A stretch of 64,000 bases of DNA from CAJXSD01 sp964633145 (GCA_964633145.1 CAZWFE010000003.1:1-64000), one strand, 5' to 3'; shown: positions 17,300-27,278, counted from the stretch's first letter. A program made the numbers and translations. The notes: a model not told the origin generated them from the letters alone.

Positions 17300-18096
17300 C
17301 ACGATGCAGGCGCCAGTGTGTCAATTTTATCGGTCACGCGATAGGCGATCAATCCAATCCATTCGCGCAACCCTTTGTTAAGATCATGCAAATGGTTGGC
17401 CAAGTCCCAATCCCACCTGTAAGACACGCGATAATCCGTGGGATAGGGGATCATATTTCGATAACCTGCGGCGCAAAATACCCCCATACTGCGGCGCATG
17501 TGATATGCGGATGTGACCAAAATCGTTTGCCCATGGGTTGGATCAGACCCCATGGATTGCAACGATTGCGCCGTGTTTTTTGCATTTTCATATGTGTTTC
17601 GCGAGGATCCTTCCAAGAGTGTTCGACCAGATAGGCTGGGAAATCCATCAAAAATCGGTTTGGCTATATCTGTGCCTGAAATGGATTGATCCAACATATT
17701 TCCACTGCCGCCTGTGAAAATTAGGGTGGCGTTGGGAAATTGATGCGCCAGTTTTATTGCGGTTAAAAAACGCTCGCCCGCTTCGTTCAGATTTTGTGTT
17801 TGGGACAGGCCACTGGGATAGCTGTCTTCGCCCCCACCCAAAACGATGATGCGCGTTGGGGCCAAATCGGTGGGCTGGGCATAGCTGTTTTCCAAGGGGG
17901 CCAATACGAAATCCCCTAGCGGATAAAGCCCGAGACTGACCAAAAACAGCGCCAAGGTTGTGATCGTAATTTTGGCCCATTTTATCCAGTTCAACAGGGT
18001 CATAGCGGCAGCAAGCGCCAATACAATCACGATCAAACTGTCGGGCTGTGCAATGGCCCAAAACACCTTGGACGCAATAAAAAACAGGCTATCCAT
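17296..18096 (-). CDS. YdcF/ElyC family (DUF218) membrane protein
   Basis: A 266-residue inner-membrane protein with two hydrophobic segments near the N-terminus (about 15-35 and 42-60) and a DUF218 Rossmann-like domain: RIIVLGGGEDSYP, FTGGSGNML, SRNTYENAKNT and LVTSAYHMRRSM. Relatives (ElyC, SanA) act in envelope integrity, but no reaction is established. Its start overlaps the end of the preceding monooxygenase-type gene by eight bases, so it is the last gene of the transporter operon or a small operon behind it. Confidence 0.8.
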   Translation of the reverse strand: MDSLFFIASKVFWAIAQPDSLIVIVLALAAAMTLLNWIKWAKITITTLALFLVSLGLYPLGDFVLAPLENSYAQPTDLAPTRIIVLGGGEDSYPSGLSQTQNLNEAGERFLTAIKLAHQFPNATLIFTGGSGNMLDQSISGTDIAKPIFDGFPSLSGRTLLEGSSRNTYENAKNTAQSLQSMGSDPTHGQTILVTSAYHMRRSMGVFCAAGYRNMIPYPTDYRVSYRWDWDLANHLHDLNKGLREWIGLIAYRVTDKIDTLAPASC

Positions 18097-18424
18097 GCGC
18101 TGCCATGTCGTATTGGCGTTCTACACGCGCGACACGCAGTTGGAAATTATCGTACCAACGATCGCGCCCGATTTTTTGCGCCACTTGGTGTTTGGCATGA
18201 TTGCGCCATGTTTTTATGGCGTCTTCACTGTCCCAATAACTGACCGTGACGGCAAAGCCATCTGTGTTGCGACTGCTTTCAATACCGATGTATCCGGGAA
18301 TTTCGGCGGCGCAATCCAACATGACTTGCACCATTTCGGCATATCCCTCGGGCGTTTTTGACGCTTGGTTTGCAAAAATCACCGCGTAATAGGGCGGTTC
18401 GGGCATGGGGGCAAAATGTGACAT
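18089..18424 (-). CDS. Antibiotic biosynthesis monooxygenase (ABM) domain protein
   Basis: A 111-residue dimeric ferredoxin-like alpha/beta protein of the ABM superfamily: PPYYAVIFANQ at the start, then IPGYIGIESSRN and VSYWDSEDAIKTWRNHAKH. The last stretch (YWxSxxAIxxWxxHxxH) is the family hallmark. Many members lack proven activity, so no substrate is given. AGGGATCGTT precedes the ATG at 18424. It lies between the transporter ATPase gene and the YdcF gene, all on the same strand. Confidence 0.8.
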   Translation of the reverse strand: MSHFAPMPEPPYYAVIFANQASKTPEGYAEMVQVMLDCAAEIPGYIGIESSRNTDGFAVTVSYWDSEDAIKTWRNHAKHQVAQKIGRDRWYDNFQLRVARVERQYDMAAHG

Positions 18425-18486
18425 AACGATCCCTTGGCTTGGCCCGTTTGACCATACAGGGTCAGCGGACCAAGTCAAGTTACCGG

Positions 18487-20574
18487 TTATTCAGCTGCGA
18501 CCTTGATGACAGGGCGCATGTTCGCCAGTTCGTCGTCGGGCAGGTGACATTTAATTTGATGCCCATCAGCCAAGACGCGAATGGGTGGCACGTCACGTTC
18601 ACAGATCCCGCCGGCAACCTTGGATTTCCAACGACAGCGTGTTTGGAACGGACAGCCCGTGGGCGGGTTCATCGCCGATGGAATGTCCCCTTCAAGCACG
18701 ATATGCTCTTTCTCGATGCTGGTGTCGGCGATGGGTACCGCGGATAGCAGCGCCTCGGTATAGGGGTGATAGGGCGGGGCAAAGACCTGATCCGTTGTGC
18801 CCAATTCCACCACATGGCCCAGATACATCACCATCACGCGATCTGACAGATAGCGAACGATTGACAAATCGTGGCTGATAAACAGCAGTGTGGTTTTTTC
18901 TTTGCGCTGAATTTCCATCAACAAATCGGTAACAGCCGCCTGAACTGATACGTCCAAGGCTGACACAGGTTCGTCTGCGACAACAATTCGTGCGCCACCT
19001 GAAAACGCGCGTGCGATTCCAACGCGCTGTTTTTGTCCACCTGACAACTGGCGTGGCATACGATCGGCGAATGCGCGTGGCAATTTCACCAAGTCGAGCA
19101 ATTCTAACATCCGCGCTTCGCGTTCGGCATAGGAATTTCCGTATTTAAAAATTTCAAGCGCGCGGATGATTTGTCGCCCAACCGTCATGGACGGGTTCAA
19201 CGTATCAAATGGGTTTTGGAACACCATCTGCACATCGGCCACGGTTTGTGTATCGCGGTCTTCGATTGCTGTGCTTTCGATACTGTTGCCATCCAGAAAA
19301 ATCGATCCTTCGGTCGCTGTTTCAAGGCCCATCAAGACCTTGGCAAAGGTCGATTTGCCACAACCTGATTCACCAACGATGGCTAGGGTTTCGCTTTCGC
19401 GTGCTTCAAATGACAATGTTTCATTGGCTTTGACAACTTTGGTTGCACCCCCACTGCCAAACAACGCGTTCGCGGCGACTTCGTAATATTTTTTTAGGTT
19501 GTCTATCTTTAAAACCACATCGCCTGGTTCGGTTTTTTCGGACACAACGCTGGCCTTGATCGGGGCGTTCCAATCAATGTCACGAAACCGCAGACAGCGC
19601 GTGTTGTGACGGTCGTCACCCGGTATTGCGCTCATGGTGATGTCATTTGCGTTGCACAGGCCGTCTTGGAAATAATCGCAGCGCGGGCCAAAGTTGCAAC
19701 CCTGTGGGCGTTCGTGCGGCAATGGGAAATTGCCGGGAATGGCGACCAAGGGCCGCGCGTTTTTATCTGCACCGGGCAGAGGGATCGACCGAAACAGCGC
19801 CTGCGTATAGGGATGCTGCATTTTGTCAAACACATCCTTGATCGACCCTGTTTCGACGGCTTCGCCCGAATACATGACGCAGATGCGGTCACAGGTTTCC
19901 AAAACCAAGCCCAGATTGTGCGAAATAAACAGCATGGATGTGCCGTATTTTTTACCCAAATCTTTGACCAGATCGACAACCGCTGCCTCAACCGTCACAT
20001 CCAGTGCGGTTGTCGGTTCGTCCAAAATCAGCAGCGCAGGTTTCGACATCAACGCCATAGCGATGACGATGCGCTGTTGTTGCCCCCCCGACAGCTGGTG
20101 CGGGTATGATTTCAAAATGCGTTCAGGGTCGGGCAATTTAACATCCTCGACCACTTCTAGCGCGCGTTTGTATGCATCCTCTTCGCTGATCCCTTCGTGG
20201 ATCATCGGCACTTCCATCAATTGTTTGCCGATTTTCATGGCTGGGTTCAGCGATGCCATGGGTTCTTGGTAAATCATGGCAATTTCATTGCCGCGGATAT
20301 CGCGCAATTCTTCTGCGCTCATGGTGTTCAGGTCACGGCCCTTGAATTTAATGGTACCGCCCACGACGCGCCCATTTACGCCCAAGTCTTGCATAACACC
20401 CAAGGCAACCGTGGATTTACCACATCCGGATTCACCAACCAAACCGACCGCTTCGCCGGGTTGGACAGTCACCGAAAAATCCATGACCGCTGGAATTTCA
20501 CGCAAACGTGTGAAAAATGAAATCGATAAATTGTCGATTTCTAAAATTGGACCGTCATACTCTATCTTTGACAT
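18487..20574 (-). CDS. Peptide/nickel-type ABC transporter, fused double ATPase
   Basis: Energises import by the two permeases encoded next to it. The 695 residues are a tandem of DppD- and DppF-like domains. Domain one has Walker A GESGCGKST, signature LSGGQQQR and DEPTTALD. Domain two repeats GESGCGKST, LSGGQKQR and DEPVSALD. Each domain ends in the Cys-rich oligopeptide-transporter tail (CNFGPRCDYF; CPFQTRCRW). The gene is the fourth of a minus-strand operon: binding protein, two permeases, ATPase. Substrate cannot be read from sequence. Confidence 0.9.
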   Translation of the reverse strand: MSKIEYDGPILEIDNLSISFFTRLREIPAVMDFSVTVQPGEAVGLVGESGCGKSTVALGVMQDLGVNGRVVGGTIKFKGRDLNTMSAEELRDIRGNEIAMIYQEPMASLNPAMKIGKQLMEVPMIHEGISEEDAYKRALEVVEDVKLPDPERILKSYPHQLSGGQQQRIVIAMALMSKPALLILDEPTTALDVTVEAAVVDLVKDLGKKYGTSMLFISHNLGLVLETCDRICVMYSGEAVETGSIKDVFDKMQHPYTQALFRSIPLPGADKNARPLVAIPGNFPLPHERPQGCNFGPRCDYFQDGLCNANDITMSAIPGDDRHNTRCLRFRDIDWNAPIKASVVSEKTEPGDVVLKIDNLKKYYEVAANALFGSGGATKVVKANETLSFEARESETLAIVGESGCGKSTFAKVLMGLETATEGSIFLDGNSIESTAIEDRDTQTVADVQMVFQNPFDTLNPSMTVGRQIIRALEIFKYGNSYAEREARMLELLDLVKLPRAFADRMPRQLSGGQKQRVGIARAFSGGARIVVADEPVSALDVSVQAAVTDLLMEIQRKEKTTLLFISHDLSIVRYLSDRVMVMYLGHVVELGTTDQVFAPPYHPYTEALLSAVPIADTSIEKEHIVLEGDIPSAMNPPTGCPFQTRCRWKSKVAGGICERDVPPIRVLADGHQIKCHLPDDELANMRPVIKVAAE

Positions 20575-20617
20575 TCGAACTCTCCCTGTTGGGGATGGGG
20601 CACTTGGGCCCCTTAAA

Positions 20618-21811
20618 TTAATCTTTCAAGCTTTCTTCGCGCAGACCATCCGCCAACAGATTCAACCCCAAAACAAGGCTGAGCAGGGCGATCGACGGCA
20701 CCAAAGCAGGATGCGGATAGATGGACAGCAATTTGCGCCCTTCGTTAATGGTGGCACCCCAATTCGGATCCTCGGGTGCAAGGCCCAGACCGAAAAAGCC
20801 CAATGTTCCCAAAAGGATGGTGGTGTAGCCAATGCGCAAACAGAAATCCACAATCAACGGACCCCGCGCATTTGGCAAAATTTCCCATAACATGATGTAC
20901 CACGGGCCTTCGCCCCGTGTTTGGGCTGCCGCAACATAGTCGCGTGTTTTGATATCCATCGCCAAACCACGCACAATCCGGAAAACGGTGGGCGAATTGA
21001 CGAACACCACAGATACAAACACCGTCAACAAACCTGCATCGACATCGAACAGGTCAATTTTATTGAACAGTGTGATTTTGGACCCCGTTTCGTTGATCAG
21101 TGAAACATATAACATCCCAAGAACGAACAAACTGATCGCCAACAGCAAGTTTCGCTGCTTTGGCAGGATGTAATACCGTGAATTGATCAACACTGTTGTA
21201 AAGATCAACGGGAATGAAAACAGCACCACGGCCATATATTGCGGCAAGCCTGTCAGGCGTATTTCAGGTGTGACCAGCAGGTAGAACAGCAAAATAACCG
21301 GAAAGGCCAAGATTAGGTTTGCCAAGAATGACAACCCGATGTCCAAGCGGCCGCCAAAATATCCGGCAGGCAGACCCAATGTGATACCAACCATAAACGC
21401 AAAGACGGTCGCCAAAGGCGCAATCACAATTACAATCGTTGATCCTGCGATCATACGGCTGAATACATCGCGCGCCAAATTATCGCCACCGAACAGGTAA
21501 TAGGGATAATCGCCATCTTCGGCCCCACGCAGGGGAATGCCCGGCACTTTGTTTTTCATGCCCGACACCTGGCCCAGTGGGTCATGCGTCAAAATCATAT
21601 CAAACAGACCCGCAAATGTTCCCGTAAAGACCCAGAACATCACAATGGCAAAGCCGATCATACCGATCGTGCTATCGAACAGTTTACCATATAGGCCCAG
21701 TTTACGTTTGTATTTGATCGATAAAACGAACGTCACAATCAGTGCTACCCAAACTGGTGCCAGCTGTGTTAATACGCGCAGCGTAATTTCAAACCAAGAA
21801 AGAAATTCCAT
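20618..21811 (-). CDS. ABC transporter permease (DppC-like)
   Basis: Inner-membrane channel subunit of the peptide-type importer. About 397 residues with a first helix near residues 15-35, a second near 45-65, a long loop, and a C-terminal BPD_transp_1 core with the EAA-loop AAAQTRGEGPWYIMLWEILPN. It is longer than typical DppC because of an inserted pair of helices around FPLIFTTVLINSRY...LLLAISLFVLGML. I use the ATG at 21811 with AAGGGA upstream; a GTG at 21817 is too near the ribosome site. It follows the partner permease by 12 bases. Confidence 0.88.
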   Translation of the reverse strand: MEFLSWFEITLRVLTQLAPVWVALIVTFVLSIKYKRKLGLYGKLFDSTIGMIGFAIVMFWVFTGTFAGLFDMILTHDPLGQVSGMKNKVPGIPLRGAEDGDYPYYLFGGDNLARDVFSRMIAGSTIVIVIAPLATVFAFMVGITLGLPAGYFGGRLDIGLSFLANLILAFPVILLFYLLVTPEIRLTGLPQYMAVVLFSFPLIFTTVLINSRYYILPKQRNLLLAISLFVLGMLYVSLINETGSKITLFNKIDLFDVDAGLLTVFVSVVFVNSPTVFRIVRGLAMDIKTRDYVAAAQTRGEGPWYIMLWEILPNARGPLIVDFCLRIGYTTILLGTLGFFGLGLAPEDPNWGATINEGRKLLSIYPHPALVPSIALLSLVLGLNLLADGLREESLKD

Positions 21812-21823
21812 AATCACGTTCCC

Positions 21824-22870
21824 TTAGTTTACGCTGATGCGTGGGTTAAGATACACATAGCCGATGTCTGAAATCAGCTGCGTGATCAATACGACCATCA
21901 CAGACACGACGGATATCCCCAACAGCAATTCGATATCGTTGTTGCCTGCTGCGGCGACCAATGTCCAACCGACACCTTTGTAGTTAAACAGTGTCTCGAC
22001 GATAACGACTCCATTCAGCAACCACGGGAACTGCAGCATGATCACGGTAAAGGGCGCGATCAAGGCATTGCGCAGCGCATGTTTTATAACAACATTTCGG
22101 AACGACACGCCCTTTAGCCGTGCAGTTCGAATGTATTGCGCGGTCATCACCTCGGCCATTGATGCGCGTGTCATCCGCGCGATATAGCCCATGCCGTACA
22201 ACGCAATTGTAAGAACGGGCAGAAAGAAGTTTTCGAACGTTGCGGCATCAGCGGCCTGCGTTGCGGTTCCTTTGAACCACTTTAGGCCAAAGGCGGATGA
22301 TGCAAACACGGTAATCAAGATAACACCTGACACATATTCAGGCGTCGCCGTTGTTGTAATGGCAAAGGATGACAGACTGCGGTCCAGTTTTGACCCCTCT
22401 TTCATACCGGCTAAAACGCCGATTATTAAAGCTGAGGGCACCATCAACACCATGACCCAGAACATGAGTTTCCCAGTCAACCCCAAGCGTGTGCTGACGA
22501 TATCTGAAACGTCTGCTTTGAACACATTGGAAAATCCCCACTGTCCTTGAAGCACGCCACAAAATGTAGGTGCCTGATCGACAGGGATGTCGATTGTTGC
22601 ACAGCGTGCGCGCGTTTTCCCATCGGACCCGGTGATCACATATCCAGGCCAAACCCCGAGCCATTCACCATATTTCATTGGCAGAGGGCGCAAGTACCCA
22701 TTATTGCCAAGATAGCTTGCAACTTCTTCATCGGACATCCGAAAGTTTCCTTCGGACTTCGCCAATTTTTCCAAATTAGGATAGAGGTTGGTCAAGAAAA
22801 ACACGATAAACGTCAAACACAGCGCGGTCATTAACATCACGCCGAAACGTTTAAGAATAAACAGTCCCAT
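21824..22870 (-). CDS. ABC transporter permease (DppB-like)
   Basis: First permease of the importer, 348 residues. A long N-terminal helix (about 9-30) is followed by a large periplasmic loop with a cysteine pair (RARCATIDIP and FCGVLQGQWG) and then the transport core with the EAA motif TARLKGVSFRNVVIKHALRNAL. The gene begins 88 bases after the binding-protein gene, with a strong hairpin in between that probably lowers its expression relative to the binding protein. Confidence 0.88.
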   Translation of the reverse strand: MGLFILKRFGVMLMTALCLTFIVFFLTNLYPNLEKLAKSEGNFRMSDEEVASYLGNNGYLRPLPMKYGEWLGVWPGYVITGSDGKTRARCATIDIPVDQAPTFCGVLQGQWGFSNVFKADVSDIVSTRLGLTGKLMFWVMVLMVPSALIIGVLAGMKEGSKLDRSLSSFAITTTATPEYVSGVILITVFASSAFGLKWFKGTATQAADAATFENFFLPVLTIALYGMGYIARMTRASMAEVMTAQYIRTARLKGVSFRNVVIKHALRNALIAPFTVIMLQFPWLLNGVVIVETLFNYKGVGWTLVAAAGNNDIELLLGISVVSVMVVLITQLISDIGYVYLNPRISVN

Positions 22871-22913
22871 ATCATTCCTTATCGGCTGCGGGGGTGCATC
22901 CCATTATACAGCA

Positions 22914-22945
22914 AAAGACCGCATACAGCTGGGTATGCGGTCTTT
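22914..22945 (-). terminator. Intra-operon hairpin (attenuating terminator)
   Basis: A perfect 13-bp stem, AAAGACCGCATAC with GTATGCGGTCTTT, loop of six bases, followed on the minus strand by TTTTGCTG. It lies between the binding-protein and permease genes and could stabilise the upstream message and let only part of transcription pass. Confidence 0.7.
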
Positions 22946-22958
22946 ATTTATTGTGAAA

Positions 22959-24632
22959 TTAAGCCTTTAGCGCCCACTTATAAACCTGTGGCAGATATGC
23001 GATGTGCATGTCACAGCCGACAACGTTTTCTTTGTGGTGACGATACAGCGACCGCCAGTATGGCTGGATTGTGACGCCTTCGTCGGCGATAATCGCCTGA
23101 CATTTTGCCGCCACTTCGCGACGCTTGTCCGAATCCGCGATTGAGTTCGCCTCTGACAACAACGCATCGAATTCTGGGTTTGACCAACCGAATTCGTTCC
23201 ATGCCTCGCCGGAACGATAGGCCAGACCCCAGATTTGCGTTGCCAGCGGACGGTGGTTCCAGTTGGTCGAGCTGAACGCATATTTTGTCCAGTCGTTCCA
23301 GAATGTGGATCCTGGCAAAATGGTCCGTTTGACGTTAAACCCTGCATCACGCAACTGCGCCGCAACCGAGTCGGTGGTGTTTTTACGCCAGTCGTCATCG
23401 ATTGAATGCAGTTCGAATTCGTAATCCGCCATGCCAGCTTCTTCTAGCAATGCTTTCGCTTTGGCTGGATCAAAGGGCAGGCGACCCACGTTTGGATCAG
23501 TTTCTGGGTGCATTGGGCCAGCGTGGTGGTTGTTGGCTGCAGATCCCAGACCAGCATAGCCCAGTTCCAAACAGATTTCGTTATCAACGGCCATTGTGAT
23601 CGCTTGGCGAACACGTTTGTCAGCGAATGGTTTTACGCCATTTGCGTCTTCTGCCAGTTGGTTTGGACGAACAACGATTGTCGCGCCTGATGCCACTTCG
23701 GATTTTGTCCAGCCTAGGCCGTCAAATACGTCAACGAAATCGCCAACGGTTTCCCAAATTGCGTCCACTTCGTCCGCGTCAGCGGCTGCAACCCATGCGG
23801 ATGGGTCTGTGCCGTAATCGATGAATTCGATACGATCCAGATAGCCACCTTTGCCCGCGGCATAGCCCCACCATTCGTGGTCTTCGTTGCGTACAACGAC
23901 GCCTTTTACGCCAACTTCCAGGCTTTCAGGTTTCATGTAACCGGTACCAATTGGGTTTGACAGCATTGTTTCAGCGCTAAAGCTGGAATGTACGATCGAC
24001 GCTGGGTAATCGGCCATGCCTGGGATAATTGTGATATCCGATGTCGCACATTTCAACAGCACGGTGTGGCTGTCAACAACTGTGATCGCGCCAGCGGCTG
24101 CTTTGCCAGTGTCGGCGTCAATCAGCGATGCCATACGGCCAGCCATTGAGTTACCTTCGACTGATTTGTCACACCATCCTTCGATGTTGCGCGCAACGTC
24201 TTCGGCGGTGAAATCGTCGCCATTGTTCCATTTTACGCCTTTGCGGACGTTCAATGTGTATTCTGTGGCGTTGTCATTGACGGACCAGCTTTCCAGCAAC
24301 ATAGGCTGGAATGAACCGTCATTGTTATATTCAACCAGATATTCCAACCAACCTGCTGTAAATGCGGCGATCTGTGTCCAGTCATAGGTGCGTGGATCTT
24401 TCAGTGCGCGCACTTCCATTTGCATGCGTAGCGTGCCGCCCATTTGTGCGTGACCAGCAGCCTGCGCTGGCTGTGTCAGTCCACCCAAGGCATATGCGGT
24501 TGAAGCTGTCAGCCCAAGAGCTGTGGTGCGTGCTAGAAATTCGCGACGGCTTAGATCGCCATTTTTGAATTCGCTCGCATACATTTCTGCGGCTGGATGA
24601 ATGTTTCCATCTGTGATGGTTTTATGCGTCAT
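22959..24632 (-). CDS. ABC transporter substrate-binding protein, family 5, Tat-exported
   Basis: Periplasmic receptor (SBP_bac_5) of the importer, about 557 residues. The N-terminus holds a twin-arginine signal, SRREFLARTTALG, followed by a hydrophobic stretch and AQAAG cleavage region, so it is exported folded. The mature part shows the family-5 features ESWSVNDNATEYTLNVRKGVKW (split by domains), DFTAEDVA and RQAITMAVD. I start at the ATG at 24632, which follows AGGGAGAA. The ligand may be a peptide, opine or other small solute; sequence alone does not decide. It is the first gene of the operon. Confidence 0.9.
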   Translation of the reverse strand: MTHKTITDGNIHPAAEMYASEFKNGDLSRREFLARTTALGLTASTAYALGGLTQPAQAAGHAQMGGTLRMQMEVRALKDPRTYDWTQIAAFTAGWLEYLVEYNNDGSFQPMLLESWSVNDNATEYTLNVRKGVKWNNGDDFTAEDVARNIEGWCDKSVEGNSMAGRMASLIDADTGKAAAGAITVVDSHTVLLKCATSDITIIPGMADYPASIVHSSFSAETMLSNPIGTGYMKPESLEVGVKGVVVRNEDHEWWGYAAGKGGYLDRIEFIDYGTDPSAWVAAADADEVDAIWETVGDFVDVFDGLGWTKSEVASGATIVVRPNQLAEDANGVKPFADKRVRQAITMAVDNEICLELGYAGLGSAANNHHAGPMHPETDPNVGRLPFDPAKAKALLEEAGMADYEFELHSIDDDWRKNTTDSVAAQLRDAGFNVKRTILPGSTFWNDWTKYAFSSTNWNHRPLATQIWGLAYRSGEAWNEFGWSNPEFDALLSEANSIADSDKRREVAAKCQAIIADEGVTIQPYWRSLYRHHKENVVGCDMHIAYLPQVYKWALKA

Positions 24633-24878
24633 ATTGTTCTCCCTGAGTGACACTTTATCTTATTGGTGGGTTTTCGTCGAAATCGTAAACGAGATCGCGT
24701 TTGCCGGATGGTTTGGCCCACATTATCACATACGGCCCCAAAATCCCCCACGCGTCAACGTCGTTAATCGTCATATTTCTATCAATTCGCGACATAGGGC
24801 CATGAAAAACGACTCTGACCGGTAATGCAACCCGAATCTAAGTTTTTTTTGTGAAGATCACTAAATAAACCAATGAAA

Positions 24879-25787
24879 CTATTTATGCTTTGGTTGATAC
24901 CTGTGCCAGTTTTTCATTTTACCCTTGAACCAAGTGCGCTGTCGTTTGGCAAATTGGCGTGTGGAAATTGTTGCCAATTCGCAGGCCTCGGTCAATGACA
25001 ACGCGCCGCGCAGATGTGCAATCAACTCTGGTGCGCCGATTGTTTTTGATGAAAGCGCATCTGGATCCCAATTGGCTAAATTCTGTGCAGCCTCGTCCAA
25101 TGCGCCTTGGGCTATCATTTGATGAAACCTGTGTTCAATACGTTCATTCAAAACAGTTTTGTCGACATCAAATAAAATTGGATAGCATTGCGATAGGTCA
25201 AGTTTGGGCGCAGGTGTGCGCGCCTGCCACCAGGTGATAGACTGTCCAGTGGCTTTGTGAACCTCCCATGCGCGCTGAACGCGCATCGGATTTTGTAAAT
25301 CAATCTGGTTGCGCGTCGCATCGTCCAGATCCGCGATCATCGGCGCCAAGCCTTGGGTGGTTCGAATGGCGTCGCCCAATGCGCGTACATCCTGTGGGAT
25401 TGCCGGAATATCAGCCAAGCCTTGGGTTAGGGCGGTAAAATACAATCCCGTCCCACCCACGATCACGATCGGTCTCTCTTGTGATGTTAATGTATCGATC
25501 AGGTGTCCGGCCTCGCGCAGCCAATGACCAACTGAATAGGGCGCATCAGCGGCTAGGTGACCGTACAGGCGGTGGTCTGCGATTTGTTCGTCTGCCTCAG
25601 AGGGGCGGGCCGACAGAACACGCCAATTCGCATAGACCTGCAACGCATCCGCATTGATAATCACCGCGTTGTTACGATCTGCAATTTCCAGCGCAAGCGC
25701 AGATTTTCCCGACGCGGTTGGGCCCGCAATCAAGACGGGCAAATGGTCGGGTATATTGCGAATATCGTTTGATGTGATTTCGTTCAC
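24879..25787 (-). CDS. miaA: tRNA dimethylallyltransferase
   Basis: Attaches an isopentenyl group to A37 of tRNAs reading codons that begin with U. The 302 residues show the P-loop GPTASGKS, the INADALQVY stretch with the catalytic aspartate, GGTGLYF and the C-terminal STRQFAKRQRTWFKG. The start is a GTG with GGAG seven bases upstream. It is divergent from pyrH, 146 bases apart. Confidence 0.95.
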   Translation of the reverse strand: MNEITSNDIRNIPDHLPVLIAGPTASGKSALALEIADRNNAVIINADALQVYANWRVLSARPSEADEQIADHRLYGHLAADAPYSVGHWLREAGHLIDTLTSQERPIVIVGGTGLYFTALTQGLADIPAIPQDVRALGDAIRTTQGLAPMIADLDDATRNQIDLQNPMRVQRAWEVHKATGQSITWWQARTPAPKLDLSQCYPILFDVDKTVLNERIEHRFHQMIAQGALDEAAQNLANWDPDALSSKTIGAPELIAHLRGALSLTEACELATISTRQFAKRQRTWFKGKMKNWHRYQPKHK

Positions 25788-25933
25788 GCAGTGCTCCGGT
25801 CATTGTACGATTTCAGGTAGGATTTCTGCTTTTTAGGCCGATCTGCACCAAAAGGTAAATTGGTGCATTGAAACTTGGGGCGATTTCCGACATTTTACGC
25901 GACAATTCTATCGCGTTGTTCAAGGAGTTCAAT

Positions 25934-26665
25934 ATGAGCGAAGCACCCACCCCGAAAACCGCATTCAAACGTGTCATGCTAAAAATTTCGGGAGAAGCCC
26001 TGATGGGCGATCAAGGTTTTGGACTTCACCCCCCAACAGTCGAAAGAATCGCCCGTGAGGTAAAGACCGTTCATGACATGGGTGTCGAAATCTGTATGGT
26101 CATCGGCGGTGGTAACATTTTCCGTGGCCTGCAGGGCAGCGCACAGGGAATGGAACGCACGACGGCCGATTACATGGGAATGCTGGCCACGGTGATGAAC
26201 GCCTTGGCGATGCAAAGCGCGCTTGAGGGATTGGGTGTCTTTACCCGCGTGATCAGTGCCATTCCGATGGATCAGGTCTGCGAACCCTATATTCGCCGTC
26301 GCGCAGTGCGCCATTTAGAAAAGAAGCGGGTCTGCATTTTTGCTGCGGGGACGGGGAACCCGTATTTTACAACCGACACCGCGTCTGCATTGCGCGCGTC
26401 TGAAATGGCCTGTGATGCTGTGTTTATGGGCAAACAAGTTGATGGTATCTATGATAGCGATCCAAAGCTAAACCCAGATGCAAAGCGTTTCGATTCAATC
26501 ACCTATACCCAAGTGTTGCAAGAAAATCTGCGGGTCATGGATGCCAGCGCAATTGCGTTGATGCGCGACAATAAAATGCCGTTAATCGTATTTTCACTGG
26601 ATGAACCAGGTGGGTTCCGTGGAATTTTGGCAGGCGAAGGTACCTATACAACCGTGACCGACTAG
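25934..26665 (+). CDS. pyrH: Uridylate kinase
   Basis: Phosphorylates UMP to UDP; hexameric bacterial enzyme under GTP/UTP control. The 243 residues have the amino-acid-kinase fold: KRVMLKISGEALMG at the start, GGGNIFRG, TGNPYFTTDTA and KVDGIYDSDP-like KQVDGIYDSDP. The ATG at 25934 follows AAGGAG; the open frame upstream to 25868 is not family-like. It heads the pyrH-frr-uppS-cdsA-dxr-rseP block. Confidence 0.96.
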   Translation: MSEAPTPKTAFKRVMLKISGEALMGDQGFGLHPPTVERIAREVKTVHDMGVEICMVIGGGNIFRGLQGSAQGMERTTADYMGMLATVMNALAMQSALEGLGVFTRVISAIPMDQVCEPYIRRRAVRHLEKKRVCIFAAGTGNPYFTTDTASALRASEMACDAVFMGKQVDGIYDSDPKLNPDAKRFDSITYTQVLQENLRVMDASAIALMRDNKMPLIVFSLDEPGGFRGILAGEGTYTTVTD

Positions 26666-26709
26666 GGTTACAAGGGATCAACAGAAAACCAAATCTAAAA
26701 GGCAGGACA

Positions 26710-27270
26710 ATGTCAGACGAGTTTATGTTAGACACAGATGGACTAAAACGGCGCATGGATGGCGCGTTGACGTCACTTAAAACAGAATTTGCATCCTTGC
26801 GGACAGGTCGCGCATCATCTTCGATGTTGGAGCCGATCACGGTCGAAGCATATGGCCAACGTACCCCGATAAATCAGGTTGGCACAGTCAACGTCCCCGA
26901 ACCGCGAATGGTGACCATCAATGTTTGGGATAAAACAATGGTCGGCAAAGTTGAAAAAGCAATCCGCGAAAGCGGGCTTGGGATTAATCCACAGTTGAAC
27001 GGCACCATCATTATGCTGCCGATCCCCGAACTGAACGAAGAACGTCGCCGTGAACTGACCCGTGTGGCAGCGCAATATGCAGAAAACGCACGTGTTTCGA
27101 TTCGAAACGTCCGCCGCGACGGCATGGATCAGATCAAAAAAGCAAAAGACGGCATGTCAGAAGATGATCAGAAATTCTGGGAATCCGAGGTGCAGGAATT
27201 GACTGACACATCCATCAAATCAGTGGATGCAGCACTAGAAACGAAGCAAGCTGAGATCATGCAGGTTTGA
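26710..27270 (+). CDS. frr: Ribosome recycling factor
   Basis: With EF-G, splits post-termination ribosomes. The 186 residues have the three-helix bundle with the hallmark LRTGRASSSMLEPITVEAYG and RRDGMDQIKKAK. It lies 44 bases after pyrH, and its stop is followed after eight bases by the uppS start, so the three genes are co-transcribed. Confidence 0.97.
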   Translation: MSDEFMLDTDGLKRRMDGALTSLKTEFASLRTGRASSSMLEPITVEAYGQRTPINQVGTVNVPEPRMVTINVWDKTMVGKVEKAIRESGLGINPQLNGTIIMLPIPELNEERRRELTRVAAQYAENARVSIRNVRRDGMDQIKKAKDGMSEDDQKFWESEVQELTDTSIKSVDAALETKQAEIMQV

Positions 27271-27278
27271 TATCGACG

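Noticed and set aside
24633..24878. Promoter or small RNA in the 246-base gap before the binding-protein gene
   Set aside because: TTGACG is present on the minus strand, but no -10 box at suitable spacing and no terminator; nothing to report beyond an AT-rich control region.
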